Notes: generated by a model from the sequence alone, not told the origin. DNA of 64,000 bases from Dirofilaria immitis (GCA_024305405.1 JAKNDB010000066.1:1-64000), one strand, 5' to 3'. Shown: positions 14,346-29,930, numbered from the stretch's first letter. Made by a program: numbers and translations.

Positions 14346-14722
14346 TCTCCGGTGATCGCGGATTTATGATGGGTCTAGATAATCATTAAATATTCGTCTA
14401 TTAGACGTATTAATAGCTAATATCATGCTCTAACTATTTTTAGTACTTGAGAATCGCTTGAAGATATCATTTGAGAATTGGCTGAGATCAGAACATTGTA
14501 TAAAAGATGATTAATCTTTTGGAAACAATGAAGAGACCTATTTTTGCTTTCGCATGATTAATTTGGCCAACAAGATAAATTGATTTACGTAATGATTGAC
14601 TTTAGTGGTGAAAATTTTCATTCTTAATTATCTAGTCTATTTAATAGCATTCTTGCTTCCTCAATTTGTTTATAGCATAAATCTTTTTATTGTTCACGTT
14701 TCATACCACAACTTTCGAAAAT
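14346..14722. other. Short intergenic stretch
   Basis: Noncoding sequence between the groEL remnant and the 3' end of the minus-strand patched-related gene. It would hold that gene's 3' UTR; no certain polyadenylation signal was identified. Confidence 0.4.
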
Positions 14723-17700
14723 TCAATTATATTCTTTTAGTTGCAGATTCTTTTCAGGAGCAGGAAAAGATGCAAATGTCCTAATAATGACAGGTAGCAA
14801 AATAACGCCATGAAATATACCAGTAAGAACAACAAGGATGGATGTTCTCGCAAACATGCGTACTACGTGCGATGGTACCAGTATCATCACAATAATGGCT
14901 AGAAAAGTTGAAATACCACCTTGCATCACCGGCCAACCAACCGCTCCTAACGCATCTCGAATACGATCGTCGGGATTCTGACACTTACTTCGATAAATTC
15001 GATAACCAACATGAGTAGCAAAATCGATGCATAAACCGATGCTCATCTGAAATGAAGTTAGAAAAATGATCGTCCTAAATGAATTTTGTTGGAGATTATT
15101 ACTTCTTTTGATTACTTCTGCAAACTAGTGAAGTAGTTCGAGTTTAATTCAATAAAAGTATCAACTACGTTTAAAAACTTTAATTAGTTCACAAATTACT
15201 TCAATATACTGCTGCGTCATTCAGACTTTCAGTCACTCAAGTAATTTTGTTCGAACTAGAAAGAGGTGGAAACAATTCAGCATGCAAAAAGAAGCTAAAT
15301 AAAAGAAGAAATAAGAAAGAATGGAAAAGAAATAGCAGAACTTTCAACAAAAGCTATACAAACCAGGATATTGACAACTGTGGTTGGGTCGAGATCAGCT
15401 CCCAAAGGAAAGATAGCCAGCAATACCGACATCCATCGAAATCATGGCAAAAACAACCCAGAATACGATGGTACTGTCAGCAATGAACAAAACACATACT
15501 ATAATCATAGCGACGATTGCGGTACTTAACGACGATAAAGTTGTTGACTGGAGCTCTAGCATCTGCAAATAATGAAAACTTTCATTTTTCCAGAAATAAG
15601 TCAAAGAAGATAATTATTTTTGCAGAGAATATATTGCATAATGTGTACTTCAACAGACACTTTGATAGTTTAACAAATCAATTATTTTGCATGAAACATT
15701 CTCAAAATCATTCTTCATTTTCTTCTTGATTTCGTTTGATGAAGGAAAATGTACGATATTAGATGCATAAGCAATTTTATCTTTTGTTAAATAAAACACT
15801 CACTTGATCGGAATAAAAATTATTTTCATCAAAAACCAATGCTTCATATTTTGCATAATGACTTGTTATGTTGCGCCATTGCAATAGCAAAGCAGTACGA
15901 ACTTTCCAATCTTTTATTTTGAAAGCAGTTGTAAAGAAAAAGCGATTCACGTATCTCTTATTGGGCTAAAATTTTCGTAAAAGATTAAAAGTGTGTTTAA
16001 ATAGTTTTAAAGATTTAAAATTTCGAGTAACAATGCCAGTCAAATAGCGGAGTAATTTATCAATATGATTAATGCCTTCAGCACAAGAACATCCAGCAGA
16101 AAAATTGAATTTCGTTAGAATAAAAGGAAATTTCACTTTTGTTGGATGTTGCGTCCAAGATAGATATGCGTTCCAATGTGAATTGAATGATGTATTAAGG
16201 AATGATTCGAGAACATAGTAGAAGTCTTCATCGTTACTTTCAAAAAATTGTCGGTAGTGTAAGTATTCCCGAAGCCAAAATTGAGTGGAGTTTTTTCCCA
16301 GCGAATAGGCAGTATTTTCCAAATCATCTGCCAGTCGTAAAATAATTTTGATCTGAATTTTCAGATTCTTAGAGAATCTTAACTGGATATTTGACCCTTC
16401 AATACAAATGTTTCCTGGAACTATTACAATGGCATACGATCCTAATCTCATTTCTTAATCATAGAATCCAGAAATGATACCTTCGTTGATTAGTAATGTG
16501 TAGCAATTTTACCAAGTTATTCGGACTCGATATATAACTGAACAATTTGCAATTCTTAGACAATATGCTAGCTGTTATTAATCCTATATTGATTAGATAT
16601 TTTTATATCAGAAAATATGTCCACCTGTTTTGGATCAGTAGCAAAGTCAGGTGCATTATTTACATAGATTCTGCCCACCACTCCTTCCGACCATATTTTT
16701 GTTTCAGCCAGCGTCAGATAATGAGCAAGTGGCGAATCATCTACTAATAAGCGACTGGGCGTCAAATTTGGTCTCAACAACGAACATCCATAGAATGCGC
16801 CAAGGATATACAATCCGTAAATAACAATTAAACTGATACGTGTTATTTTCTGGCACAAAAAGGCGCAATATAATCCGCGAATAACACATGTGTTGTTGAT
16901 AATGTAACGGTTTGTTTCGACTGCAGTTGTTTCATTTTCAAATTGAAATTCATTTCATTCATTAGTTTTTAGAAGATATGAATAAGATGAATGAATTATG
17001 AGAAAAGATCGGAATAAATAGGTTTTCAAAAGTGGAAATCCCGAAATTTCAATTTAAAATAATCACAAGCAAGCAACCTTTTCGATAATTTCTTTTGACA
17101 TTTTTTTCCAAACGAATACGCAGTGATATCCAACAGCTTCTCGTTTACCACCAAGTGCCATTACTCCAGCAAAAAATGTTAGCTTAAAACTTTTAATTGA
17201 AATATTTTCAGACAAGAAGTAGTGATTTTCAAATTTCACAATAAATAGAAGAAATATAAGTTTTTTGCTCAAATTCGGGAAGTTAGCAAAAATATGAAAA
17301 TCTCTTTTAAGAATGATACTAATTATTAGAAATCAATCAATTTACCTGATAAAACCAGTCGAAAATGATAGCCATAGCAATAAATCGACAAAATATAGAT
17401 ATTGCTGGTGTAGTACTAAATGATCCGATACCAAAAGAAAGCATTGAAGTGATTGATGTTACTGTTATCGCACTGTAATATCCAAAAATACTAATTTCAT
17501 TTTGAATTTTATGCTTAATTTACGAATTTAGCATCAGATTTATCGTTTTCAGATCAGTTTTACTCAGAAATATTTTTTCAAATAATTAGATCTCTTATTA
17601 AGATCTAAATATTTGAAAAAAAAAAAAAAAAAACTTTTATTATGTTGTTTAATTCATTGCATTCATATACCTGCCAGCTTCTTGAAGTGATAACGCCATA

Positions 17701-20305
17701 CGCTTGGATGGTGGAAGATTACGTCGTGTATCTTGCCAAGCTCCTAGCATTACATATGTATCATCCACGCCAATCGCCAAAGCTAAGAATGGCATCACTG
17801 TTACCTGGCTAACAAAAGGTGTTCCCATCAAGAACATGAATCCAGTTGCACTGATTATTGCAAAAGATGATGAGAGCACACCCATTAGAGCTTCGAGTGG
17901 TTTCGATGTGACCCAGTCACCTGTCATGCTGTAAATTATCATCGTAAAAATTTAAATTATGAGCTATGCTACTGCTGTTTTTCAAATTTCCATCTGTAAG
18001 CATAAATCATTTTTTAATATCGCGATTGCTCCGAATCATTTGCAGCTTAGAAACCAGATGCTATGATGAGATGAGAATGCTTTCAGAAAATTTGTCAAAG
18101 TTTGATGCATTATATCTAAAAATTCTATATTACAGGCCATTCCGAAATTCGAGAATGATTCGATTAAATCATTGCTCTTGTCAAGTCTGCTCTCAATTCG
18201 TCTCCATTCCAAATCTTATTTGTTCTATCAATCTTATTACAAGTAATCGTATATGTGATGAGAAATAAGCAAACCATGAGAGAATAGTAAAGGTGACAAG
18301 TAGAAGAATAGTAAGGGAAATGAATGGGAAAGTATAGAGTGCATTTTTGTTCATTTCATTTTTAAGCATGGAGAAGCTGAACATCGATGTCTTAATCAAA
18401 CTTTGCTCGTTGATTGCCAAATATTCCTTTAACGCATTTTCAAGTGCACCACCGACTACTTCAGCTGTCTCCTGAAATTTGCACCTTTTATTTATCTTCC
18501 ATTTTTTAATGATCTGAATTAGTCATCTTTTCGAAATTTATTAATAATTAATTCTCTATATCATTGTATTTTCATTTCGTTCTTTCTTCTTTCCCATTCT
18601 TATGCCCCATTTTCATTACCATTCACTATACTATCTATGTTCTCGGTTTCTGATCTAATCATGATGGAAATAGTTTGGTCTTTTTTGAAAAGTAATCAGA
18701 ATAGTACGAATTGTTTCTTCAGAGTCCTTGAATCTATTATATCTGGTTTACTACTTACAAATAATAAGTAATCATCTGGTCACTCAAAGATAACACTGAG
18801 ATTCTGCATTATGTTTCTTTGAATGACGAATCATTCCTGTTATTACATTATTAAAAAAATGAAAGATGACTACACTTCGTTTTGCATTTTTGTACACAAA
18901 GTGATTTCTATAATATTTAAGTGATAAATAGAACTTGCATGATCTGTAGATGGTATAGGATAATGCAGATGTATTATTTCGATCGATTCAATGCCTTTCA
19001 CTCCTCCAAGTTTTACACCGTACAAATGAAGCGGTAAGAAAAATTTATTCTCGAAGAAGTATAAAACGGATAATCTAATCGTACACGTGGATCGTCCCAT
19101 AGCTGTAAAAAAATAATTCATTATAATAACCGAATCAAATGGATTAACAACATTTTGTTTTTGATGGTTTGAGAGATGAAAAAATGAAAGACAAACTTTC
19201 TCATTCCAGAAAGCGTTGAAGAAAAATTGTACGATAGTGTTACTGAGAGGACAAAGCGTCGTACGTATACAAATGTCTTTTCCGAAATTATAAACTTGAC
19301 CATTTAGATTAACAGTCAAATTGTTTAAAACAAATTCGTTCAAACTCACAATTTCAGCAGCAATCTCCTAAAAATAACCATTTCGATGATTTATATCAAG
19401 TTTTGTACACTTTTTTGAACAAGTCAAAAAATTGACTTGGCATTGGCAATTCGATTTAGAATTTCTTTACAACAAATGCTATACATCCCGATAGGGCGTA
19501 ACTAATGTTCTTCTAATGTATTAAACATGGTCATTTATTTTCACACCACTATAATCTGCGATTCAGTTTCGAAGATAATTCATTGTAAACTGTTGTGATT
19601 ACTTGCATTACTTCTTTTTAAATTTTGCCATTCAAATTAACAACGCAAAAATTGATCATTGCACTTTCATTTAGTTTGTATTTTCAAAATTTCAGATGCA
19701 ACCTTTCTCAGTAGGTTACGCAAATTGTTGCTTGATTCGACAGCTACTGCAACATATGAACTGTTGATGGAATCACCGGTAAATGCTTTGTGTATACTGT
19801 ATTCAAATCGCGCTGGTGAATTAATTGGTGAATACAGAAATCTGAGATCATCCTGTAACTTCTTAATAAAAAACGGTAAAAAGTTTTTCTATTTTTTAAA
19901 AACCTATATTTTGTAGATTCTAATAAAATTTTACATAAATCTGGAGATGAAATCGATCGGATAACTTGGAAATGGAAAATATTCTTGAGAAAATTTCATA
20001 TGATGACATCGAGATATTGATATAGTTTGAAGCATAAGCTGTTAATGGTAGAATTAGATGACGACAGTACAAAATGATTATTTCCTTTTACCGCTTTTTC
20101 TGTTATTATGATAATAATTTTTAATCATTAAAAAAGAAATACTAACTTCAACGTTCATTGTAAGAACTCCGAATGAAAGAAAGAAGGTGATTATGATAGG
20201 TATTAATACAAATGGTCGCGGGTTATAGCTCACAATCAGACCATACTTGTAGAAAAGCACAGAAAGATAGTCTTGTAAAATACCACAAGCATTCGACAGC
20301 ACCAT
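14723..20305 (-). CDS. Patched-related transmembrane protein (sterol-sensing domain, RND family)
   Basis: Thirteen exons read on the minus strand: 20305-20147, 19852-19703, 19367-19197, 19102-about 18874, 18471-18275, 17928-17671, 17472-17346, 17182-17078, 16920-16625, 16352-16137, 15965-15804, 15562-15364, 15046-14723. Most junctions agree in phase. The N-terminal membrane segment (PRPFVLIPIIITFFLSFGV) is followed by a large extracellular loop. The sterol-sensing domain lies in exons 5-8, with the RND signature ALAIGVDDTYVMLGAWQD. A second loop and a second membrane block follow (DLDPTTVVNIL, SIGLCIDFATHVGYR, GGISTFLAIIVMI). This is the usual layout of nematode PTR proteins, which are implicated in moulting and apical membrane lipid or sterol handling. 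Frame corrections are needed at 19063, 16857 and 15401; all are short homopolymers, so sequence error is more likely than decay. The start at 20305 and the end of exon 4 are uncertain. The family is certain, the PTR number is not. Confidence 0.92.
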
Positions 20306-22781
20306 TGAAAGCGAGATATTGCGGTGTATCACACTCCGTTAATAAATGACCCACATTTCGTCATTTCTGCCATTGAAATTTCTTGCCACCGTGGCCATCA
20401 TTTATTATGACCAAGAGAGAGGGAATAAGTTGTTTATAACTTCATCAACTAACTAATGCATGTTCAAACTGGAAAACAAAAGGACAGGAAGACGTGTTAG
20501 CAGTCTTTTGCGACCTGTTTTGGTACCATTGCAGTTAGTTAATCGAGAAAGTAGTAGCGAAATAACTTCAGGAGGCAATTGATTATCATACATACTCATG
20601 AAGAAATCAATCATCATTCATCGAATACAATCATTTATCATTGAAACCAAAATAACCTGTCATCAAAGTTCAACAACCATCCAAATACACTTTCATCCGT
20701 TGACACAATGATATGCCTGCGTGTGCAAGTAATCACATTGTATCACAAGCAATTACATCAATAGAAAGAAATTGAAGAAAGTTCCTGTTAAAATATAATA
20801 ATCAAATAAAACATTTTATCTAAAAACTTTCTAATTACATCGCTTTGAATTATAACCTGCAGAAATTGTGAATGGATGATTCGATGTGAATGAATGTTCC
20901 GAAATGTATTTTAAAAAATAATTTTGTAATGTTTCTGATACGTATCTAACGTTTATCTCGCATATGGTCAGTTGTTAAGAAGGCTTCAAATGTGACTAAA
21001 TTTGAGACTTGAATATAAAATAAATTGTGTCATTTCATAAAGCATATTTCTAAAAAAATTTAATTTTAATGAATCATCAACCTGAAATATACCTAGAAAA
21101 AGAAGCAAAATGGGAAGAGAAAAAGGCATGAGATGGACTTAAAAATAATTGAAGAATTATCAAAGTGATCAGAAATAATCATGATGACTTTTATTATTCC
21201 TGAAATTGAATCGATCATTTCTATGTGTTGAAAACGCATGCAACTTCTACTCCATCTTCCCTAAGTATTAATCTACTCTAAAATGTCCAATTTCGCTTAA
21301 AATCAGGTCTACTATTTTCATATGCATATGCAAAATTTCATCAAAGAAAAGATGACTCATTAGCTGTTTTCATTTAGTTTTAAGTAAAAATGTTATGTAA
21401 AATGTCGATCCTTAGAATTCTATAAGAAATAGTTGTTCAATTGGAATGTTATTTTATCACAAGTATTCATATAATTATCATAAATATGCATATCATATTA
21501 TTATTATTATTATACATTAGCTTATATCTAATAGAATATCATTAATATAATAACAAAAAGTAAATTACAGTGAATGTCACATATGAGGAGCGGTTTAACA
21601 GTCATTTATGACATATGAAGAAATTCGTTTGATTAACATTTTGTTTAGTAAATAGAAATACAAAAATATCGCAATAAAATTTCTGCATATAATGATAATT
21701 ATGAAAGAATTTGTTGGAAACATTTACTATAAATATTTGCTTTTTACTGAAAATCCGATTTTCGGAAAAGTAATTAACAATCGATTTGATAAATGATATT
21801 ATTGATTTCTGTGATTTAACATTATCTTTAAACAAAATCTGAATTACAGAAATCTGATTGTATTATAGAAATCTGATTGGAAAATTTCTATATATTTCAA
21901 AGCGGAAGTAATTTATTGAGCACGCGGTGCCACGAAGTCAAGTGCTTTTTCAATGAGTCATCTGTTGTACATCGGTCAGTCAGTATGTTTGCGTTTTTGA
22001 GATGAATGAGGAAGAGAGGATATCACTAACCATGAAAATGTCAAATGGATAGTTTATATCGAGAAAACTTATGAGTCATTAAAAATTTTCTTTAAAACAG
22101 ACATTTCCGACAATTAATTCACTGAAAAGAAAGTAGCGTGAGAGAGGTATAAGATAAATTGTACGAAGAGTTGATTGTTCGAAAAAGTAAATATTGGAAA
22201 GTCATTATTTGTACACAGAAGAGAATTTTGATTAGGAAGAGGCCTCTACATTTTCATACTTTTGTCATTTGCATAGTTAGTTGTCACTTAAACAGTAATG
22301 ATAGAACTCGATCAGTCTTGAGTTTTTCCCATTTAATCTCTTCTTCTTTTAAAAATTTAACTCTATTTTTCGATTTTAAATTTGATCTATTGGATTTAAG
22401 GAACTTCGAAGGTTCACTTTAATGAGATCTAACACCTAACAAAAAAATTTGCAGACAATAAAGAGTTTTTAATATCATTGAAACATAATGAACTAATTAG
22501 GTAAATTGGATTAACAATATATAAATAACAAATATTTAATCTATTAATTTAATTCATTATTGATCTGACATATCTAAATCATCATTTATATTCCTCATAA
22601 TTAATTTATTCAAGAGAGTTAAATTTAAACATTAAACAATTTTCAAACATTCTGAAGTTCAACTTCGGAGAAATAGAAAAGTGAAGAAAATTTGGATATT
22701 TAACTGATGTATATATATATATTTTTTTCGTCTAGTTATATAAGTAAACGAAAAAAACTATAATGTAATTTTAATTTAGGT
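20306..22781. other. Intergenic region between divergent genes
   Basis: This is the shared upstream region of the patched-related gene (minus) and the Kunitz/lustrin gene (plus). It is AT-rich, with (ATT)n-like sequence near 21495-21520 and TATATATATA at about 22710. I found no convincing exon or RNA gene. Regulatory sites cannot be named from sequence alone. Confidence 0.5.
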
Positions 22782-25700
22782 ATGTTGTGCTCTGTTTGGT
22801 ATATCTTATTTTTCACATGTGCCACCGTAATATCATACAGTTCGCTAAATTCTCCCCAGCACATTGTGATTCAGACAGACTGTTTCAGTATTTATTGTCC
22901 AGAGAGATATCGATCTCGACCAAATAGTACAGTTCTACGATGATTCCATTTTATAATAATTCTTCATGAGAAATTTTTATTAAAAATTACCAATTTGTCG
23001 AATATTTTTGCCTCTTCGTAGCTTATTTTGTTATCGTGAGTTAGATTTTTTTCAGATCTGCCATCGATTACATCACTATCACCAGCAATAGATCGTCGTT
23101 TGGTGATCAAAGCGAAGTATATCAACGATCTGACAACGACAACGACTTCACTGACTCTCCCATCAGTGATAACAACCACTCTATCACCACCGATTTGGTC
23201 GATATCACAGCCGTCATCAAAAGAATAATTTTAAAAGTGACCACTGCTTCCCCACTATTGCAACAACTCCCAGTACTATCACTACTGTCGAAGTTCCACA
23301 GATTAATTATGTCACCGAAACTACGTCTTTTATTTCACCGGTCACACTTGACGAACTAATCTCTTCATCTCCTGATACGACAGCTATAAAGCAATTTATA
23401 CCAAGAAAAAGAAATTACTTAGTTGGTGACATTATTTCATTTTGATTTAATTATGTCAGTTTGACTTCGGTTCGGTTCAGATTTCAAACAAATATTAAGA
23501 TAGATAAGCACATTAAGATTGAATTACAAACATTAAAAATGCTTATTTCTTCTCGACAAAGCCCATGCTGTAGAATTTTGATCGATGAATCATTCTTTTA
23601 TAGCAATTTTTACATTTATAGTTTAAATTTAGTCAAGTAGTTCTGGCAACATTTATACTGGCGATATTGTCATCACAGATTATTTTCTAACGATAATCGC
23701 TGATATTTCGAAACATCATCTGTTGTAAGATATGATGTCAATTGGCCTTTTTAGAAATAAGAAATCCTTGCTTGAGCGGAGAGCCATTGAAAAATATTAA
23801 TGGCACGACAATTTTATGCAATCCAGGTATAGAATTAAATGGAGGCTGTCCTGCTGATTCTTGGTGTCATGTCGGTATAACACATAAATCAACCGTTTGC
23901 TGCCCTAAGTTGGAAATCGGTGCGATTCTTGAAATAATCCATCATACCAGCAAACTGAGTTTTATTCTCGTAATGTCGTTTTAAAGCAAATTAAATATTT
24001 AAACAATATGAAAATGAAGTAAACGAATTATTTAAGAGGATCGTTGTGAGCAGCCGATGCTGATAGGTACTGGTATCGAGGCCAAGACACGATGGTACTT
24101 TAACACAAAGATTAAATATTGCTTACCGTTCATTTACAAAGGACTACGTGGGAATGCAAATAATTTTGTCACCCAATCAGAATGCATGGAAATGTGTGCC
24201 AGTGGTAAATGTCAATAGATATTTTAAAATGGAACCAAGTCAACTTAGTATTCTTGGTATAAGAAAATGAACGATTTAGAATTATCGAATAATTTTACAA
24301 AGTGACAAATTTTATAGGCCATGAGGAAGAGATAAATCCGTGTAAATATGGTGAACCGGCAAAAGGTTTCGATCGAAAGCCATTGATATGTAGTCCATCA
24401 AATTCAGTCGCATGTCCTAAGGGATTCTTTTGTCACATTGGAGTTTCTCGGACAAAAACAGCTTGCTGTGAACGATCTGGACGTTGGTTTAATTTCTGAT
24501 TTGACTTAAAAATTAGGCGATAACTTCAGCGCATTTCAAATTTTTCCAAGCATTGTAAAATGGATGAATAATTGATCCATAGTTGATCAATTATGATTTC
24601 ACCAAAAATAAAATTCCAGTAGTGGATCCCTGCAGTTTACCAGTGGATGCAGGTGAGGAAATGTGCATCTACAACGTTATTATTATGATGATAATATCCA
24701 TCAATGTCAACAGTTCATATATTATGGAACGAAAGGCAATGAAAATAGTTTCCTTACTTACGAAGAATGCAAACAAAAATGCATGCGTAGGTATTTCCCA
24801 TCAAGTTAAACAATATCATCATTTCAATTGATTCCAAAAGTAACGGAAAGTTAGTAATCACGAGAATCATTGTAAGCAAGTATCACGAAAAGTATTAGCA
24901 ATAAGTGTTTCTACCAGCAGCGAATCTCATAATTTGGATTTTATGGCAAAGAAATTTATTGAATTTTAATTAAAGTAAAAAAATTAAGAGTTTTTAAAGT
25001 GTCGTCTTTTTTCCATCCTTCATAACTTATTCTTCCACCTTTTTCTGAATTTCAGGATGGGATTTAGTTTGTGAAATATCGCCAAAATCTTTCGAACATC
25101 GCAGTTGTTCAGTAGATCGTCGTGAATGTGGTGATAAGCAATGGTGTCACATTGGTGCTAACATTCATTCCTCATTATGTTGCGCTGGAGGTTAGTAAAT
25201 TTCAATTTTTTTTTGGAAAACTTAATAAATAAGCGTAAAATTAATAAGTGCCAAAGCTATCGATAATTCTTATTTAATTTGACTTCCAATATTTTAGCAA
25301 TTCGAATCATATTTCAATTTAACTTCTTCAGTTACGTTTCATTTAGTTATTAGTTTTTTATTTGACATGCTTCTCTAATAAAATATTGTTGTACTTGAAT
25401 AGAAGAATTCTGGTGATTTACATGTTCATTTTTATGAGTGATATTCTATTTAGAATGGCTGAAGTCTTCATGAATAGAAAGAATACTTTGTAAACAATAA
25501 TTAATACGAAATTTATTTTTTTTTGTTTTAAGAATTTGTAATAATTTGAAAAATTCCAGCATCGACCAATCCTTGTGAATTGCCTGTTGTAGAAGGTGAA
25601 GGAAATGAAACAATCACCCGATGGTTTGCGGATCCGAATGATCGCTCTTGTACTCAAGAGTGCAAAAAATTCACTTATAAAGGCTTAAAGGAAATCAAAA

Positions 25701-28700
25701 TAATTTTCTTACTAAGGAAGATTGCGAACAACAGTGCAAACGTATGTTGAGTTTTCTTCAATATACAGTTGAAAATTTTAAGCCAGAATGCAGAAAATTC
25801 AGCAATTTTTATGATTTCAATTATGATTTTACCTATTAAAATTTCCTTGACAGGAAATGCGATGATCCATGCGGTAATGGATTAATGCTTCTAACGTCGA
25901 AACGTACACCATTCTTTTGCTCCTCAACAGACATTTGTCCACGTAATTATTGGTGTCACATAGGTGCGCACATGAGCAGCACTGTTTGTTGTCCAGAAAG
26001 TGGTATGACCAATGATTAAAGAAATTTTAAAAATCTATCATAATATTAAACTGAATAACATATAAGAGATAATTATTATTTTAAGGTACGAATCCTTGCA
26101 AGCAACCAATGATTAAAGGCGTCGGTAATAGCAATTTATTGAGATGGTACTTTGATGAGACCTTACACAAATGTTTCAAATTTCATTATCGTGGAAAAGA
26201 AGGAAATCAAGTTAGTTTTGAAAATTTTGTTAAAATTTTATAAATACTGAATTTTAAGAAATCGAGTCAGCGAATTGTTTTTGAAGTTCTTCAGCAGTTT
26301 TATTTCATATATTTGATCAATCATATTGATTCATTTGTTTGAGTAAGACAAGCGTTCTCTTATGCAAGTCATTCCTCACTATCAAATTCGCATTTTGATT
26401 TATAAATAATTTAGCAAATTTAATTTATGAGTTTAGAATTGAGATCATAACTGATAAATGATTAATCTTCCTTCATATTTTTCACTTAAATATTTAACGA
26501 CGAAATTATTTGCAGAATTCTTTCTTGACAAAAGATGATTGCGAGAATGCATGTTTTGCATATCAAAATCCATGTAGTATTGGTGAGCCGCTTCTGATAA
26601 ATGATAAACCAAAAGATGTAGTCCTGAAGAGCTTTGTCCACACACATATTATTGTCATATTGGAACGAATGAAACACAGAATTACTGCTGTCACAAAAGT
26701 ATGCATGAAATTTCCCAATCTGTCAAAAACTTCTCCGATATAATCTCGTACAGAATTCATTTCTAATCTACAATGTTTTGGCAGAGTTAAGGATGCAGAA
26801 GATATATCAGGAAATTACAAACTTTTTCCGAGTCTATGTTCTTTATTTGCATAATCGTGGAAAAAAATATGGAATGGAGTAATCAATATTAGAGCTGAAG
26901 TAACATTAAATTTCGAAAAATGATGAAATTATATCTGTTAACACTGCAATGATAGCAGTAATAAAGATCTGATATCTAGCCAACTGACGAAGATTTGATA
27001 ATCTAGCTTGATAACTTTTTTATATATTATTATAAAGCGAAGAAGTATGGAAATATACGAATTGTAGATGATAATTATTGAATAATAAGTTGTTAGAGGA
27101 GTATTATTAGAGAAAATATTTCTGCACTGATGTGCAATGAGACTAACTATTCTGTTTCTATGCATTGCATCAGATAAATTAAGAAGATTCATTGCAGATG
27201 GGAATCCTTGTGATCAGCTGATGAATCAAGGAGAAGGACAATCGTCGCTTTTAAGATATTATTATGATAAAAATTCTCATCGATGTCGTGAATTTGCTTA
27301 TCGTGGCTTAAAAGGCAATGCGAACAATTTCTTAAGTGAAGAAGATTGTGAAATGATATGTCCCGGTAAATATTAGATTCTTAAAAATCTCTGGTTTTTT
27401 CAAAGTTTTTAATTTTTTAAAAGGGATGATTAAGTATAAATAAAACGCTCAGATTATTAGACAGAATATATCTTGTAGGTTTATCAAGAGCAAATAACAT
27501 TGCTATCTCGTTTTAATTTACCTGTTGCAAAAGATAATATTTAACAATTAGCTTACTTGTCACAAAAGATAATATCTAATAATTTTTAGTTGTGCGAAAT
27601 CCATGTGAATATGGAAAGCCACTTACGAATAATCAAAACGAGCCCATAATTTGTGGCGGTAGTGAAAGTTGCCCAGATAACTACTACTGTCATATTGGAA
27701 GTTCGCCGGAAACGACAAACTGTTGTCCAGGATGTTTGTCTTTATTTTTTCATAGATCTAATTGGAGTTAGTTTTCTGTCGTTGATGAATAATCTTATTA
27801 TCAGCAAAAATATGAATCGTAAATGTCTAGTTAAATTTGGGTGAAAAAATGATGAGAGGGAGAATTAATTGCATTTATATCAATAAATTATACTCTAGAA
27901 GATAGTTAGTTGCCATTGATCTCTTTGGCTTATAGATATGCTCGACTTGTTATCAGCATATTTAATATTACAGCTAATGATGCATGTAAGCTACCACTAA
28001 AAGTTGGCAAAGGTACTGAACAATTGCAACGGTGGTACTATGATCACAGACAACAAATGTGCCATCAATTTATTTATCACGGCCTTCATGGTAACGCCAA
28101 CAATTTCATCACACGAGAAAGCTGTCAACAGAATTGCAAAGGTTTGAAATTTCGTAATTAATAAATTTTGCAATTGGTCCATAATTATGTAGTTTTCCTA
28201 ATAATTTTATCATAATTTCTTTCTTTTCCATTATCAGTTTCATAAAAGGGAGAGCCATTCAATTTTTCAAATTCTTTAATCCTTCATCTTTTCGCTCAAT
28301 ACTATTAGTATTATAATTCAATACGACTGATTGATTTTGTGATAGCGATAATGGGGAAGTAAGCAAGTAATGGAGATATAATTAGAAGCTAACTCATCAC
28401 TGATGGTTAGTGGTTGACAAATATGTTTTATTTTATACGGTTGCTTGCTCCAGAAATAAATCCATGTGAAAGTGGAACACCTCTGATAGACGAGACAGGG
28501 CGACCAATTTTTGTAAATCAAATCAATCAGATGATTGCCCAAATGATTACTACTGTCATAAAGGGTCATCGTTTTTAACAATGCAGTGTTGCCCTCGACA
28601 AGGTAAGCTTCTTCCTTTTAATTCAATTTTTTTCAACAATCATCGGAAATTTCTTGCATTTTTAAAAACAGATGACTGATTCTCTACAAAATGGAAAGAC

Positions 28701-29800
28701 ACCCCGTTTGTGAAGAGAATGGGAATTTAGAAGGATATAAGGATATGAAGGAAGTAGGTTAATGAATAAAATGAAGCCATTCAAAAGGAATAATTTCAGG
28801 TCAGAATTCTTGTAAGCAAATGTTGTCCGTAGGGCATGGTAGTGAAGCAATTCCAAGGTGGTTCTATGATGTGAGCCGTAAGAAGTGTTTGAAATTTATT
28901 TATAGTGGTTTGGGTGGCAATGAGAATAATTTTCTTTCAAAGCAAAGCTGTGAGAAATCCTGTAAAGGTAATTTTTCCTGTAAATTTCTAGCCCATCCTG
29001 AAAAATTTAGAAACAAGTCAGAGAAAGCGAAATTTCTCTCAGACGTTGATCTTTCACCATCAGGGATATGTATGCTTTCAAGAAAATACAACATCTAACA
29101 AGTAAATATGATCAAAATTTAGCCAACCATATTCAGGAAACGAGGAATATTGCCCTCATGGTGATCCACTTATGGAAGCATCTGGAAAAACTCTGGCAAA
29201 GTGTGGAATAGATGATGCATGCCCAGTGGGATTTATATGCAATATGAATGCTAAGAGAAATATTACTGCATGTTGCCAGGTCAGTCAAGGCCTTAAATTT
29301 TACTCGCACTGAAAGGCAAATATGGTCTTCAGTTGAAGATAGCAAATTTTAAGCCGTAATTTTATGCTAAAAATTATTTTAATTCTTATTACTTTTCATC
29401 CAGTAAGAGTTAGTAAGTTTTTTCGGTTTTATAGGATCCTGCAAATTTCTGTCTGCAGCCAATGGACTCAGGACGACAATGTAAGGAATTTGAAACGCGA
29501 TATGGATATGACCCAGAATTAGATGATTGCGTTTATTATCAATATGGAGGTAACTTTAATTTTTGATTATTGAAAAACTTATTTTTTCCTAATAGTAGCA
29601 GTAATTCGATGAGCTAGGCTAGCTTCCTAAAAACTAAAATTAAACCTAGCATTGTGATTTTAGTTTAGCTATGATATAAGACTTAAAATATTTGAAATTT
29701 TCTTTAAAATGATTTTCTAAATTATACAGGTTGTGGTGGTACACTAAATAACTTTGAAACATTGGAAAAATGCACTGAAATTTGTTGCAAGAACGACTGA
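22782..29800 (+). CDS. Secreted multidomain protein with eight lustrin-like/Kunitz pairs
   Basis: The proposed first exon starts at 22782, right after a TTTTAATTTAG acceptor that could take a spliced leader, and encodes a signal peptide (MLCSVWYILFFTCATVIS). A Thr/Ser/Pro-rich linker exon follows (about 23057-23420). Modules then alternate. Lustrin-like, 6 Cys ending CC: 23755, 24319, 25058, 25855, 26565, 27590, 28456, 29137. Kunitz: 24034, 24620, 25558, 26085+26515, 27200, 27974, 28801, 29436+29731. Each module is roughly one exon. Stop at 29798-29800. Kunitz modules 1-7 keep RWYY and GNxNNF but lack Cys14 and Cys38; module 8 has all six cysteines with Lys after Cys14. Frame corrections are needed at 24657, 25690, 26611 and 28508. 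Likely an extracellular or cuticle protease inhibitor or matrix protein, similar in build to nematode multi-Kunitz moulting proteins. The 5' exons are the least certain part. Confidence 0.9.
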
Positions 29801-29930
29801 ATTAATCAGTCAACATGAAGCTTCAATTGATGACTTCTGAGGTTTGTGCATCAACGAGTGTTATTGCCTGTTTTGTTCAAATTATTAACAAAGTGTTGAT
29901 TGAAATTTAATCATGAAAATTACTCAGAAA